Source of the DNA: CAZMVY01 sp964617875
GTDB lineage: Bacteria; Planctomycetota; Phycisphaerae; UBA1845; PWPN01
Assembly (NCBI GenBank): GCA_964617875.1
Contig: CAZUAI010000008.1
Location: forward strand, 37,050-101,049
DNA length: 64,000 nucleotides
Direction of reading: 5' to 3'
Position 1 is the first letter of the stretch; every line of letters begins with the position of its first letter. The notes beneath the pieces are model-generated. The model was not told where the DNA came from. It made no database searches and worked only from the letters and a program-made list of their open reading frames with translations. The position numbers were made by a program, and so were the translations under genes. Shown piece by piece: positions 34,700 to 43,383 of this stretch.

Positions 34700-35662
34700 A
34701 TGCCCCAAGCGAGGCCTTTGGCGATGGCAGCAGCGGCCTGCCTGGCCCTGGTCGCGGCGGTGACACCCGGACAGGCCGCCGAGGAAACGCAGCCGGCCCG
34801 CCGTGCGGCGCGCGATGCCGGCGCCGGCTGGACGCTCGTGGTTCCGGCGTACAGCGTGCTGAGTCGGACAACCTTCTTCGCCGCCGTGGAGAAGGCGAAA
34901 GCCCTGGGCCTGAAGAGCCTCGAAGGCCGTCCCTACAGGATCGGGGACGAGACCGGCGATGCGCAGCTGGATGCGTCCGCCCCGGATGAGGCTCTGGCGA
35001 AGTGCCGGAGAAGGCTCGCGGACGCGGGCATCCGGCTGACGTCCTACTATGCCGGCAATTGCGGCAAGGACGAGGCCGCCATGCGGAAGCTGTTTGAGTT
35101 CGGCCGGAAGATGGGCATCCAGACGTTTGTCGCCGAGCCGCGGCCGGAGGCCCTGGCGACGCTGGACAAGCTCGCCTGCGAGTTCGGCATCAACGTGGCC
35201 ATCCACAACCATCCCCGACGCCCCGGGGATGCAAAGTACACGAACTGGGACCCGGATCGTGTCCGGCGCATGATCGAGACGTGCAGCAAGCGAATCGGAT
35301 GTTGCGCAGATACCGGGCACTGGGTCCGGTCCGGCCTGGACCCCGTCGAGTGTCTTCGCAAGTACGAGGGGCGTCTGATCTGCCTTCATCTGAAGGATGT
35401 GAGCGCCAAGGGCTCCCAGGGCCGCGACGTCGTCTTTGGCACGGGCGTGGCGAACATGCGCGGCATGCTCGTCGAACTTCATCGTCAGCGATTCGCCGGG
35501 CCGATCACGTTCGAGAACGAAGCCGACGTGCCGGACCGGGTTCCCGACGTCGTCAAGTCGATCGAGTTCGTCAGGAAGGTGGCGGCGGAACTCAAACAGA
35601 AGGCGGAATGCCCCGTGAATGCCTGTACGATCGTCGTGGCCGGAGAGGCGTCCCATGCGTAA
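34700..35662 (+). CDS. exported sugar isomerase/epimerase-like TIM barrel
   Basis: 320 residues from the ATG at 34700 with GGAGG seven bases upstream. Sec signal peptide LAMAAAACLALVAAVTPGQA. AP_endonuc_2/xylose-isomerase-like barrel: ligands likely in NVAIHNHPRRPGD (about 170), CADTGHWVRSGLDP (about 205), ICLHLKDV (about 232) and ITFENE (about 275). Exported pairs of Gfo/Idh and such barrels are known to oxidise glycosides at C3 and then eliminate the aglycone. It overlaps the next gene by 8 bp. Confidence 0.75.
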   Translation: MPQARPLAMAAAACLALVAAVTPGQAAEETQPARRAARDAGAGWTLVVPAYSVLSRTTFFAAVEKAKALGLKSLEGRPYRIGDETGDAQLDASAPDEALAKCRRRLADAGIRLTSYYAGNCGKDEAAMRKLFEFGRKMGIQTFVAEPRPEALATLDKLACEFGINVAIHNHPRRPGDAKYTNWDPDRVRRMIETCSKRIGCCADTGHWVRSGLDPVECLRKYEGRLICLHLKDVSAKGSQGRDVVFGTGVANMRGMLVELHRQRFAGPITFENEADVPDRVPDVVKSIEFVRKVAAELKQKAECPVNACTIVVAGEASHA

Positions 35663-36680
35663 GGTCGGGTTCGGCCTGATCGGTTTCGGCGCTTGGGGCA
35701 GTTGTCATGCCCGGGCCATTCGCGAGTGCCCGCGCGCGGATCTGATCGCCATCGCCGAATGCGACGCGCGCGCCGGCCGGCCGGCCGAGACGTCGTGCCC
35801 GGGCGCGGCCGTGTATGCCGACTACCGCGAATTGCTCGCCAACCCCAGGATCGACGTGGTGGATGTCGTCCTCCCCAACGATCTCCACTACGAGGCAGGG
35901 CGTGCCGTTCTGGATGCGGGAAAGCACCTGCTGCTGGAAAAGCCGATGGCCCTGACCCTTGCCGACTGCGAGGATCTGATCGAACGGGCCCGCGCGCGGG
36001 GGCTTGTCCTCAGCGTGGCCCATCAGTTTCGCTTTTCGTCCCTGTGGGGGCGGATCAAGGAACTCATCGACGCCGGCGCGATCGGCGCCCCGGGCTATGT
36101 GAACATCGACCTGTGGCGAAACCCCTACCGTCAGGGGCGGGACGGCTGGCGATACGACCTTCGCCGGGTGGGCAATTGGATCCTGGAGGAACCGATCCAC
36201 TTCTTCGATCTGGCCCGGTGGTATCTGAGCCGCTGGGGCGAGCCGCTGACGGTCTACGGCCGCGGCCACGCACGGCGGGCGGAGGCCCCGGGACTGCACG
36301 ACAACTGCGCGGCCATCATGGGTTTTCCGGGGGGGTCGTTCGCCGTAATTTCGCAGACCCTCGGCGCCTGCGAGCACCATCTGGCGATGAAGATCACCGG
36401 CGAACGCGGCGCGCTCCGGGCGGATTGGAGCGGCGTGATGGACCGGACCTGGACCCCCACGTATTCGCTCCGCCACTTCGACGGCCAGGCTTTCCGCCCG
36501 GTGCCGATCGACCGGACCACGGGCGAGGTCTACGAGTTGGCGGACCTGATCGCGGACATGGCCGACGCCGTCGCCGACAATCGTCCGCCGCGGGTCAGCG
36601 GCGAGGACGGCCGCTGGGCGGTCGCGATGTGCCTGAAGGCGCAGGAATCCGTGGAATCCGGGGGCGTCGAGAGTTTCTGA
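35655..36680 (+). CDS. cytoplasmic Gfo/Idh/MocA-family oxidoreductase
   Basis: 341 residues from the ATG at 35655 (GGAGAGG upstream). No signal peptide. Rossmann motif FGLIGFGAWGSCHARAI (about 5-21), the family EKP in LLLEKPMALTLADCEDL (about 97), and a second domain with DLRRVGNWILEEPIHFFDL, whose His is the usual catalytic position. It would oxidise or reduce a sugar or sugar derivative, or regenerate one after the exported steps. Confidence 0.8.
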   Translation: MRKVGFGLIGFGAWGSCHARAIRECPRADLIAIAECDARAGRPAETSCPGAAVYADYRELLANPRIDVVDVVLPNDLHYEAGRAVLDAGKHLLLEKPMALTLADCEDLIERARARGLVLSVAHQFRFSSLWGRIKELIDAGAIGAPGYVNIDLWRNPYRQGRDGWRYDLRRVGNWILEEPIHFFDLARWYLSRWGEPLTVYGRGHARRAEAPGLHDNCAAIMGFPGGSFAVISQTLGACEHHLAMKITGERGALRADWSGVMDRTWTPTYSLRHFDGQAFRPVPIDRTTGEVYELADLIADMADAVADNRPPRVSGEDGRWAVAMCLKAQESVESGGVESF

Positions 36681-36719
36681 GCGAACCGCGCAACGAGGCG
36701 CATCCGTCGGCGGAACCGC

Positions 36720-37949
36720 ATGTCGAAACCGATCCAAATCAAGCGCGAGACCGTAACGCACCTCGAAGGCGAGATGCTTCGGCTCGTCCGCGCCCGCGGC
36801 GGGCTGTCGCGTGTCGAGCTGGCCCGCGAACTGAGGCTGGCGCCCTCGACCGCCGGCGTGTACGTGGACCGTCTCATCAAGGACGGGATCCTTCTGGAGA
36901 GCCGGCCGACAAGCCGGGCTGCCGGCCGACCGCCGACGCTCCTGCGGCCCGATCCCGACGCCGGCCGGTTCATCGGCGTCGATCTCGAGGCCCGGAACCT
37001 CCTGGCAACCGTCGTGGACTTCTCGCAGCACCCGCTTCGCCAGGTCCACAAGGAGATCCGGCCGGCCGATTCGGCGAAGCAGATTGTCCGCAAGATCGAC
37101 CAGGCCGTCAGCGAGCTGATCGCACACGATCGCCGGCCGATCCTGGGCATCGGCCTGGGCGTCCCGGGAAGGATCGATCCGGTCGCGAAGGTCGCGCTCC
37201 ACTACCCGGCGATCCGCGGCTGGCACAACGTGCCGCTGGGCTCCCACCTGAGCAGCAAGTTTGGTGCGCCGGTGTTCCTGGAGAACAACATTCGCTCGAT
37301 GGCCCTGGCGGAGATGTGGTTCGGCGCGGGCCGCGGCGTGCGTCACTTCGTCTGCGTGGGCGTGCGTTCCGGCATCGCCGCCGGGGCGGTGGTCAACGGT
37401 CGGCTCCTGCACGGGGCACACCACCAGGCCGGCGAGATCGGGCACTGGGTCTGCGTGGCACATAAAAAGGGAGCGGGAGCCTGCCGGGGGGGCGGCCCGA
37501 CGGGCGCCGGGCACCAAAGGCTTCCGGCCCCCTTTGCCCGGCTGGAGGAGGTCGCCTCCCTTCCCGCCATGGTCTCCGCTGCCGAGCGGGCTGTTGCCGA
37601 CGGCCGAAAGACGACGCTCGCCGCCCTCCGAAGGCCGCTGGTGATCGACGACGTGCTGGAGGCCGTGCGGCAGGGCGACGCATGGGCCGGCGCGCTCCTC
37701 CGCCGGGTTGCCCGGGCTCACGGATGGGCGGTATACCAGCTCCAGGAGCTGTTTGACCCCGAGAAGATCATCTTTGCCGGGCCGCTGACCGGCCTGGGCG
37801 AACTGTATCTGGCCCGTGTGCGGCAGTCGGTTTGCGAATGGGCCGGCGCGGACCCGGCCATCGAACTCGAAAACTCGACGCTCGGCCCGTACAGCGGCAC
37901 GATCGGCGCTGCCGCGCTGGCCCTGCACCAATGGAGACCCCGACGATGA
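36720..37949 (+). CDS. ROK-family transcriptional regulator with degenerate zinc site
   Basis: 409 residues. N-terminal winged HTH about 10-70 (LSRVELARELRLAPSTAGVYVDRLIKDGILLE), then the ROK actin-like ATPase fold: GIGLGVPGRIDP (about 142), VFLENNIRSMALAE (about 183) and GAHHQAGEIGHW (about 228). ROK proteins normally continue with CxCGxxGCxE, which binds zinc. Here the first Cys is present (GACRGG) but the other Cys are gone, and about 15 extra residues precede LEEVASLPAM. It probably represses the operon; the ligand may be the sugar or its phosphate. Confidence 0.85.
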   Translation: MSKPIQIKRETVTHLEGEMLRLVRARGGLSRVELARELRLAPSTAGVYVDRLIKDGILLESRPTSRAAGRPPTLLRPDPDAGRFIGVDLEARNLLATVVDFSQHPLRQVHKEIRPADSAKQIVRKIDQAVSELIAHDRRPILGIGLGVPGRIDPVAKVALHYPAIRGWHNVPLGSHLSSKFGAPVFLENNIRSMALAEMWFGAGRGVRHFVCVGVRSGIAAGAVVNGRLLHGAHHQAGEIGHWVCVAHKKGAGACRGGGPTGAGHQRLPAPFARLEEVASLPAMVSAAERAVADGRKTTLAALRRPLVIDDVLEAVRQGDAWAGALLRRVARAHGWAVYQLQELFDPEKIIFAGPLTGLGELYLARVRQSVCEWAGADPAIELENSTLGPYSGTIGAAALALHQWRPRR

Positions 37950-38677
37950 GCATCGACTCGGCCATGCTTCTCGCGGTGGCCGCGCTCGCCCTGTCCGGCT
38001 TTGTTCAGAGTGTAACGGGCTTCGGCTTCGGATTGGTCTCCATGTCGCTGCTGCCGCTGTTGCTCAATCTCAAAGATGCGTACACCGTCGTGGCCATCCT
38101 GAACCTGGTCGTCTGCGCGATGACGCTGATCGGCAACCTGAAACATTATCGCTGGCGACTGGGGCTGGGGCTGATCATCGGCTCGTGCCTCGCCATTCCG
38201 GTGGGGTTCAAGGCGATGGTCTATCTGAAGTCCGACTGGCTGCTTCGTGGTCTGGGACTGCTGATCTGCCTGTTCTCGCTCAGCGAGATCCTGATGTCCA
38301 GGATTCGCCCGATCCGCATTCCGGAGCGGTTCGGATGGCTGATGGGAGCCGTCAGCGGCGGCCTGGGCGGGGCGTTCAACGCCGGAGGTCCGCCGGCGGT
38401 CATCTATGCCTACTCCCAGTCGTGGACCAAGGAGCACACTGTCGCCCTGTTGCAGGTACTCTTCGGAACGAGTTCCCTCATCCGGCTGGTCCTGCTGCAG
38501 AATGCCCGGATGCTTCGCGGCGATCTCCTGCGAATGGGCCTGGCGGCCATCGTGCCGCTGGTCCTGGCGATTTACGTCGGCACGCGCATCCTGCACCGCA
38601 TCCCACGCCAAAGGCTGCGATTGATCGTGTTCCTGTTCCTGTTCGTGATCGGGGCCAAGTACCTGCTCCGGTTGTAG
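37946..38677 (+). CDS. TauE/SafE-family membrane exporter
   Basis: 243 residues from MSIDSAML, whose ATG overlaps the ROK stop as ATGA (GGAG nine bases upstream). Seven to eight membrane helices. The family repeats are visible: GFVQSVTGFGFGLVSM (about 15) and GGLGGAFNAGGPPAVIYAY (about 135). TauE/SafE proteins export organosulfonates such as sulfolactate, sulfoacetate or sulfite. That fits a sulfosugar pathway whose C3 end product leaves the cell. Confidence 0.85.
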   Translation: MSIDSAMLLAVAALALSGFVQSVTGFGFGLVSMSLLPLLLNLKDAYTVVAILNLVVCAMTLIGNLKHYRWRLGLGLIIGSCLAIPVGFKAMVYLKSDWLLRGLGLLICLFSLSEILMSRIRPIRIPERFGWLMGAVSGGLGGAFNAGGPPAVIYAYSQSWTKEHTVALLQVLFGTSSLIRLVLLQNARMLRGDLLRMGLAAIVPLVLAIYVGTRILHRIPRQRLRLIVFLFLFVIGAKYLLRL

Positions 38678-38707
38678 TGCCGTTTTCGACAAGAGGAGCG
38701 CAACATC

Positions 38708-39361
38708 ATGAAACTGTTCATCGACACGGCGGACGTAAGCCAGATTCGCGAGGCATGGAGTTGGGGCATCGTGGACGGCGTGACGACGAACCCGACGCAC
38801 GTCATGAAGACCGGTCGGCGCCCGATGGACGTCTATGACGAAATCCTGAAGCTCGTCGACGGCCCGGTGAGCCTCGAAACCGTGTCGCTCGATGCGGACA
38901 GCATCGTCAAAGAGGGCCGCGAACTCGCCCGGCTCGGCAAGAACGTCGTTGTGAAGGTCCCCGTGCTCCGCGAGGGTCTCAAGGCGGTCAAGGTCCTGAA
39001 CGCCGAGGGCGTCCGGACCAATGTGACCGTTACCTTCTCGCCGTTGCAGGCCTTGTTGGCGGCCAAGTGCGGCGCGACGTACATCAGCCCCTTCGTCGGC
39101 CGCCTCGACGCCGTCGGGCACGTCGGCATGGACCTCGTACGGCAGATCCGCGCGATCTACGCCAACTATCGGTATCCGACGCAGGTCATCGTCGCCGCCG
39201 TTCGCCATCCGGTCCATGTGCTTGAAGCGGCCCTGGCCGGCGCCGACGTCTGCACCCTGTTTTTCGACACCCTCAAGCAGCTGTACGACCATCCGTTGAC
39301 GGACCTTGCCGTCGAGACGTTTCTCAACGACTGGGCGAAGGCCACGGGGGCATCGCCATGA
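38708..39361 (+). CDS. FSA-like transaldolase (candidate sulfofructose transaldolase)
   Basis: 217 residues; GAGGAG about nine bases upstream. Small transaldolase/fructose-6-phosphate aldolase barrel: MKLFIDTADVSQIREA, DGVTTNPTHV (about 28), Schiff-base Lys in VVVKVPVLREGLKAVK (about 85), TVTFSPLQALLAAKCGA (about 107) and YISPFVGRLDAVG (about 128). Similar enzymes move a dihydroxyacetone unit from sulfofructose to GAP, or act on fructose-6-P. Followed, by a 4-bp overlap, by an aldehyde dehydrogenase that could oxidise the C3 product. Confidence 0.82.
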   Translation: MKLFIDTADVSQIREAWSWGIVDGVTTNPTHVMKTGRRPMDVYDEILKLVDGPVSLETVSLDADSIVKEGRELARLGKNVVVKVPVLREGLKAVKVLNAEGVRTNVTVTFSPLQALLAAKCGATYISPFVGRLDAVGHVGMDLVRQIRAIYANYRYPTQVIVAAVRHPVHVLEAALAGADVCTLFFDTLKQLYDHPLTDLAVETFLNDWAKATGASP

Positions 39362-40788
39362 CGACCTACCCGCTCTATCTCAACGGCCGGTTCGTGTCGG
39401 CGGGCGAGACGATCCCGGTTCACAACCCCGCCACGGGCAAGCCGTTCACCCGGATGGCGACCTGCGGGCGGGAGCCGGTTCGAGCGGCGATCGAGGACGC
39501 CCACGCGGCCTTTGCGGCCTGGCGGCGCCTCCCGGGCAAGACCCGCGGTGAGTTCCTGTCTCGCATCGCCGACGAAACCGAACGGCGGAAGGACGACATC
39601 GCCCGCGTCATCACGCTGGAGAACGGCAAGCCGCTGGCCCAGAGCCACGGCGAAGTCGCCATGAGCGTCGATCACCTGCGGTGGTTTGCGGAAGAGGCCC
39701 GGCGCGGCTACGGCCGAGTCATCCCCAACACGGTCACGGGGAAACGCCACCTGGTTATCAAGACCCCGATCGGCGTCGTCGGGGCGATCGGCCCGTGGAA
39801 CTTCCCGCTGGTGCTGGGAATCCGCAAGGTCGCCCCGGCCCTGGCGGCCGGATGCCCGGCGATCCTCAAGCCCGCCAGCGCCACGCCGGTCTCGACGGCC
39901 CTCTTCGCGGAGTGCGTACACGCCGCCGGCCTTCCGCCGGGCGTTTTCCAGATGATCGTGGGCACGGCCGCGGACGTTGCCGCGGAGTTCGTCGAGAACC
40001 CGCTGTGCCGCAAGATCAGCTTCACCGGCTCGACGGAGGTCGGCCGCCGGCTGATCGCCGCCGCCGCCGCGATGGTCAAGCCGCTGTCGCTCGAACTGGG
40101 CGGGTGCGCACCGCTGCTGGTGTTCGAGGACTGTGACATCGACCGCGCCGTCGAGGGGACCATCCTGGCCAAATTCCGCAACGCCGGTCAGTCCTGTATC
40201 GCGGCCAACCGGGTCTACGTCCAGCGATCCGTGTATGCGCGGTTCCTGGATCTACTGGTTGTTCGCGTGCAGGCCCTGAAGATCGGCAACGGCCTCGAAC
40301 CGGAGATGGACATCGGCCCGCTGATCAATGACCAGGCCGTCGCCCACGCCGAGCGCCATGTGCAGGACGCCGTGGCACGGGGCGCGCGACTGCTGTGCGG
40401 CGGTGCGCGACTTGCGGGATCGCCGGGATCCTTCTTCGTGCCGGCGGTGCTCGCGGACGTGCCGGATTCCGCGGTCTGTTTCCACGAAGAGACCTTCGCC
40501 CCGATCGCCCCCGTCAGCCCGTTCGATACCGAGGCCGAGGCCATCGAGCGGGCAAACGCCACGCCGTACGGCCTGAGCGCCTATGCCTTTACGCGCGATC
40601 TTGATCGGGCGTTCCGCCTCATGGAATCTCTCGAGGCCGGAATGATCTCCATCAACGACGGCCTGCCCACGACCACCTGCTGCCCGTTCGGCGGCGTCAA
40701 GCAGAGCGGCTGGGGGCGCGAACTGGGCATGGAGGGCATGGAATCGTTCCTCGAAACCAGGCACATTTCGTTGGGAGTACACGCATGA
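39358..40788 (+). CDS. NAD(P)-dependent aldehyde dehydrogenase (candidate sulfolactaldehyde dehydrogenase)
   Basis: 476 residues, succinate-semialdehyde-dehydrogenase-like. Motifs: GAIGPWNFPLVLG (about 142), GCPAILKPASATP (about 165), FTGSTEVGRRL (about 223), LELGGCAPLLVFEDCD (about 245), the catalytic Cys in FRNAGQSCIAANR (about 280) and EETFAPIAPV (about 380). Start overlaps the transaldolase stop and its own stop overlaps the cupin start. In sulfo-transaldolase gene sets the neighbour of this family oxidises sulfolactaldehyde to sulfolactate; here that role is inferred from position. Confidence 0.85.
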   Translation: MTTYPLYLNGRFVSAGETIPVHNPATGKPFTRMATCGREPVRAAIEDAHAAFAAWRRLPGKTRGEFLSRIADETERRKDDIARVITLENGKPLAQSHGEVAMSVDHLRWFAEEARRGYGRVIPNTVTGKRHLVIKTPIGVVGAIGPWNFPLVLGIRKVAPALAAGCPAILKPASATPVSTALFAECVHAAGLPPGVFQMIVGTAADVAAEFVENPLCRKISFTGSTEVGRRLIAAAAAMVKPLSLELGGCAPLLVFEDCDIDRAVEGTILAKFRNAGQSCIAANRVYVQRSVYARFLDLLVVRVQALKIGNGLEPEMDIGPLINDQAVAHAERHVQDAVARGARLLCGGARLAGSPGSFFVPAVLADVPDSAVCFHEETFAPIAPVSPFDTEAEAIERANATPYGLSAYAFTRDLDRAFRLMESLEAGMISINDGLPTTTCCPFGGVKQSGWGRELGMEGMESFLETRHISLGVHA

Positions 40789-41546
40789 GTTCGCCAGAGC
40801 CCCCGACCCTGATCCCGGCCGACCGGGAATCCTTCCGGTACATCGAGAAGGTCAACCCGTACCTCTCGAACCTGGATCTCCTCTCGTACGGAGTCTACGA
40901 GCTGCGCGGCCCGGCGTGCTCCGGGACGATCGCCCACCCCGACGACGAATCGCTGCTCTTCTGCTGGAAGGGCTCCGCGATGGTTTCGATGGGCGGGGCG
41001 GACTATGCGATGTCGTACTACGACGTCCTCTATATCCCGCGCGGCGAGCCCTATTGCCTGAGCCAGGACGGCGGGGCCAGCGCGCTCATTCTCTGCCGGG
41101 CCACGGCCGAGTGTCGCCACCCGCCGTTTCACGCGCGGTGGGCCGAGTTCTCCCGCGACGAGAGGCGGATCCGCCGTCTCCAGGGCAAGGACGTGTACCT
41201 GATGTTCGACGTCAGCGAGCCGGCCGACAAGCTGATGGCCGGCTTCACGCTGTTCCGGCCGCACCAGCGCTCCTGGCCGCCGCACAACCATACCGACCAG
41301 GAGGAAATCTACATCTTCACGCGGGGGCGCGGCTCGATGGAGGTCTACGCCGACGAGGAGAACAAGACCTTCGTGCATTCGGTGCGAGAGGGCGATGCCG
41401 TCGCCATCCCCGTCCTCAACTATCACCCGGTCTTCAGCCAGGACGAGGAGCTGGACTTCATCTGGTGCATCGCGGGCAACCGCTACTGGGTCGGCGACAA
41501 AAACAAGGATTTCATGAACGCCACGGTGGACAAGCTAACCACGTGA
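40785..41546 (+). CDS. two-cupin isomerase, KduI/IolB-like
   Basis: 253 residues with two cupin domains. The N-terminal one carries SGTIAHPDDESLLFCWKG; the C-terminal one has PPHNHTDQEEIYIFTRGRGS, whose His, His and Glu are the metal ligands, and YHPVFSQDEELDFIW for the last His. KduI/IolB proteins isomerise uronates or deoxyglucuronate. A cupin isomerase is also the first step (aldose to ketose) in the sulfofructose-transaldolase pathway. Last gene of the operon; 71 bp follow before the convergent PL11 gene, with no clear terminator. Confidence 0.75.
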   Translation: MSSPEPPTLIPADRESFRYIEKVNPYLSNLDLLSYGVYELRGPACSGTIAHPDDESLLFCWKGSAMVSMGGADYAMSYYDVLYIPRGEPYCLSQDGGASALILCRATAECRHPPFHARWAEFSRDERRIRRLQGKDVYLMFDVSEPADKLMAGFTLFRPHQRSWPPHNHTDQEEIYIFTRGRGSMEVYADEENKTFVHSVREGDAVAIPVLNYHPVFSQDEELDFIWCIAGNRYWVGDKNKDFMNATVDKLTT

Positions 41547-41617
41547 GGATCGCGCGCGCAGCCCGGACGTCCCAGGCGGAGCACCGCCGCGTCAGGGCTC
41601 CCGGGATCGATTGCGTT

Positions 41618-43300
41618 TCACCTGGACAACTGCGGCGGGTAGAAGTACCCCATGGAGGCCATCGCCACATCCAGCCGGTACAGCCGGTCCTGCATCAGGC
41701 ACGGACGGCGGGTCGTTGCCGGGATCGTCGTCGTGTAGATGCGAATCTCGCCCGGCAGGCTCGCGATCACCTCCTCGCGCCAGTCGCCGAGGCAGTCCGC
41801 GATCGTGACCACGTTGCCTTCGATCGGCTCGTACGTCCTGCCCTCCAACCGGCCGACCTTCCCCTTGCGGATGATCTCCTTCTGTGCGTCGGCGTCCCAC
41901 CAGACCGCCCGCGGAGCCAGCCCGCCGATGTCCCTGTCGCCGATCCGTTTGCCGGCGGCCGTGTAGAGCCAGTGCCGGCTGCCGTCCCGCTCGCCTGCGT
42001 AGCACTCCTGGCCGGGGTGCTCGGCGAGGACGTCCGCGCACATGCCCTGCCCGTGGACGTGCGTGGTCGATTCGTCGCAGCCCCAGAGGAGTCTGCCGGT
42101 CCTTGCCTCGACGAGGCAGACGGCGTCGCGCTTCTGCCGCGGCTCGATTCCGTAGAAGATCTCGAGGCCCGGGCGGCCCGGATCGATGTCGCCGACGTAG
42201 CACACGTCCGGGTGGCCGACGCCCCGTGTCCAGAGGCCCTTCCCGTTGTCGTCGAGCACGGCCGAGCCGAGGATGACCTCGTCGCGCCCGTCGCCGTCGA
42301 TGTCGGCCGCGTGCATTCCGTGCATGCCCTGACCGTCGTAGCGCTCCTTTTCGCTCTTCGAGTTCCACCGCCAGACGGGGTTGAGCTGCCCGTCGTACGC
42401 CTCGACCTTGATCTGCGTGTACGTGCCGCGCTGGACGATCAGGTGCGGGCGTTTGCCGTCGAGGTACGCCACGCCCAGCAGGTTGCGGCAGTAGTGGTTG
42501 TATTTCTCGTAGCCGCTGCGGTCGGGCCACGGCAGCTTCTTGACCACTGCGCCCGTCATGCCGTCGAGCTTTACGAGCCATTCGGGCCCGGAGGTGACGC
42601 GCCCGTCCGGATCGCGCGGGTCGCCCTCGCCGGCCTTGGTGTAGACCTCGGCCTTGCCGTCGCCGTCGAGGTCGTAGACGACGTACGGGGAATACCAGAT
42701 GCCCTCCTCGATCGACCAGTCCATGTCGTACCGCCAGAGGAACGTGCCGTCGGCCAGATACGCCTCGATCTTGAAGGTGTCCTGGCTCTTCTTCCAGTAG
42801 CCGGGCTTCTCGTAGGGGTCCACGTTGAAGTCGGGTTGCCTGATGACGAAGTCGTACCGCCCGTCGCCGTTGAGATCGCCGACGGCCGCCTTCTGCGGCG
42901 TGTATTCGCCCTGGAGCCGGATGCGGACGTACGACGCGCCGGCGGGCGTCGGAGCCGGCGCAACAGGGTCCGCCGCGATCGGCTTGCCGCGCGGCCCCGG
43001 CGCCGTCCGCACGACGTACCGCGGCGGATCGGGCTCCCCGTCGCGCGGCGCGGCCTCGTCAATCAGGTTCGTCCGGTCGCGGATCGGCGCCGGGTTCAGC
43101 TTCGTGGTCCGGCCGTCCGCCGTCATGCGGAGCACGTCGAACGCGATGTCCGCGGGATCGTCGTCCAGTTGTCGCCACCCGACGTACACCGACCCGTCCG
43201 CCCGTCGCAAAGCCACCACGCCGCGATCGAGCCTCTCCCCGGCCGCCGCCGCACCGGCCATCAAAACGCACATCATGCTGCCGAATACCGCGCGCGCCAT
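41618..43300 (-). CDS. exported PL11 rhamnogalacturonan lyase
   Basis: About 560 residues from the ATG at 43300, which has GGAGG seven bases upstream. Signal peptide ARAVFGSMMCVLMAGAAAAG. Eight-bladed Ca-rich propeller of the YesW/YesX family: LNGDGRYDFVIRQPDFNVDP (about 165), YDLDGDGKAEVYTKAGEGD (about 210), MHGMHAADIDGDGRDEVILG (about 325), HVHGQGMCADV (about 405) and CLGDWREEVIA (about 505). It cleaves the rhamnogalacturonan-I backbone by beta-elimination. It follows the receiver gene by 83 bp on the same strand, so it may belong to the signalling operon. Confidence 0.9.
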   Translation of the reverse strand: MARAVFGSMMCVLMAGAAAAGERLDRGVVALRRADGSVYVGWRQLDDDPADIAFDVLRMTADGRTTKLNPAPIRDRTNLIDEAAPRDGEPDPPRYVVRTAPGPRGKPIAADPVAPAPTPAGASYVRIRLQGEYTPQKAAVGDLNGDGRYDFVIRQPDFNVDPYEKPGYWKKSQDTFKIEAYLADGTFLWRYDMDWSIEEGIWYSPYVVYDLDGDGKAEVYTKAGEGDPRDPDGRVTSGPEWLVKLDGMTGAVVKKLPWPDRSGYEKYNHYCRNLLGVAYLDGKRPHLIVQRGTYTQIKVEAYDGQLNPVWRWNSKSEKERYDGQGMHGMHAADIDGDGRDEVILGSAVLDDNGKGLWTRGVGHPDVCYVGDIDPGRPGLEIFYGIEPRQKRDAVCLVEARTGRLLWGCDESTTHVHGQGMCADVLAEHPGQECYAGERDGSRHWLYTAAGKRIGDRDIGGLAPRAVWWDADAQKEIIRKGKVGRLEGRTYEPIEGNVVTIADCLGDWREEVIASLPGEIRIYTTTIPATTRRPCLMQDRLYRLDVAMASMGYFYPPQLSR

Positions 43301-43383
43301 TGAAAATCCTCCGCCGCCTTTCCTGCTTTCGCACATTTCCGCTTTTTCATTTTCCCGGCAGGGGCTCCTGCCGCCCGCTTCCG

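Noticed and set aside
32873..35656. 927-codon minus-strand frame opposite the first two sugar-operon genes
   Set aside because: Runs through repeats and two well-supported plus-strand genes; the translation is compositionally biased and unrecognisable.
37480..37560. Simple frameshift explaining the degenerate ROK zinc motif
   Set aside because: Removing one or two G from the G7 run does not restore a CxCGxxGC pattern in any frame.
38708..39361. Housekeeping transaldolase of the pentose phosphate pathway
   Set aside because: It is tightly coupled to an exporter and an aldehyde dehydrogenase inside a catabolic operon, and no other pentose phosphate gene is in the window; still, the enzymatic class is only inferred.
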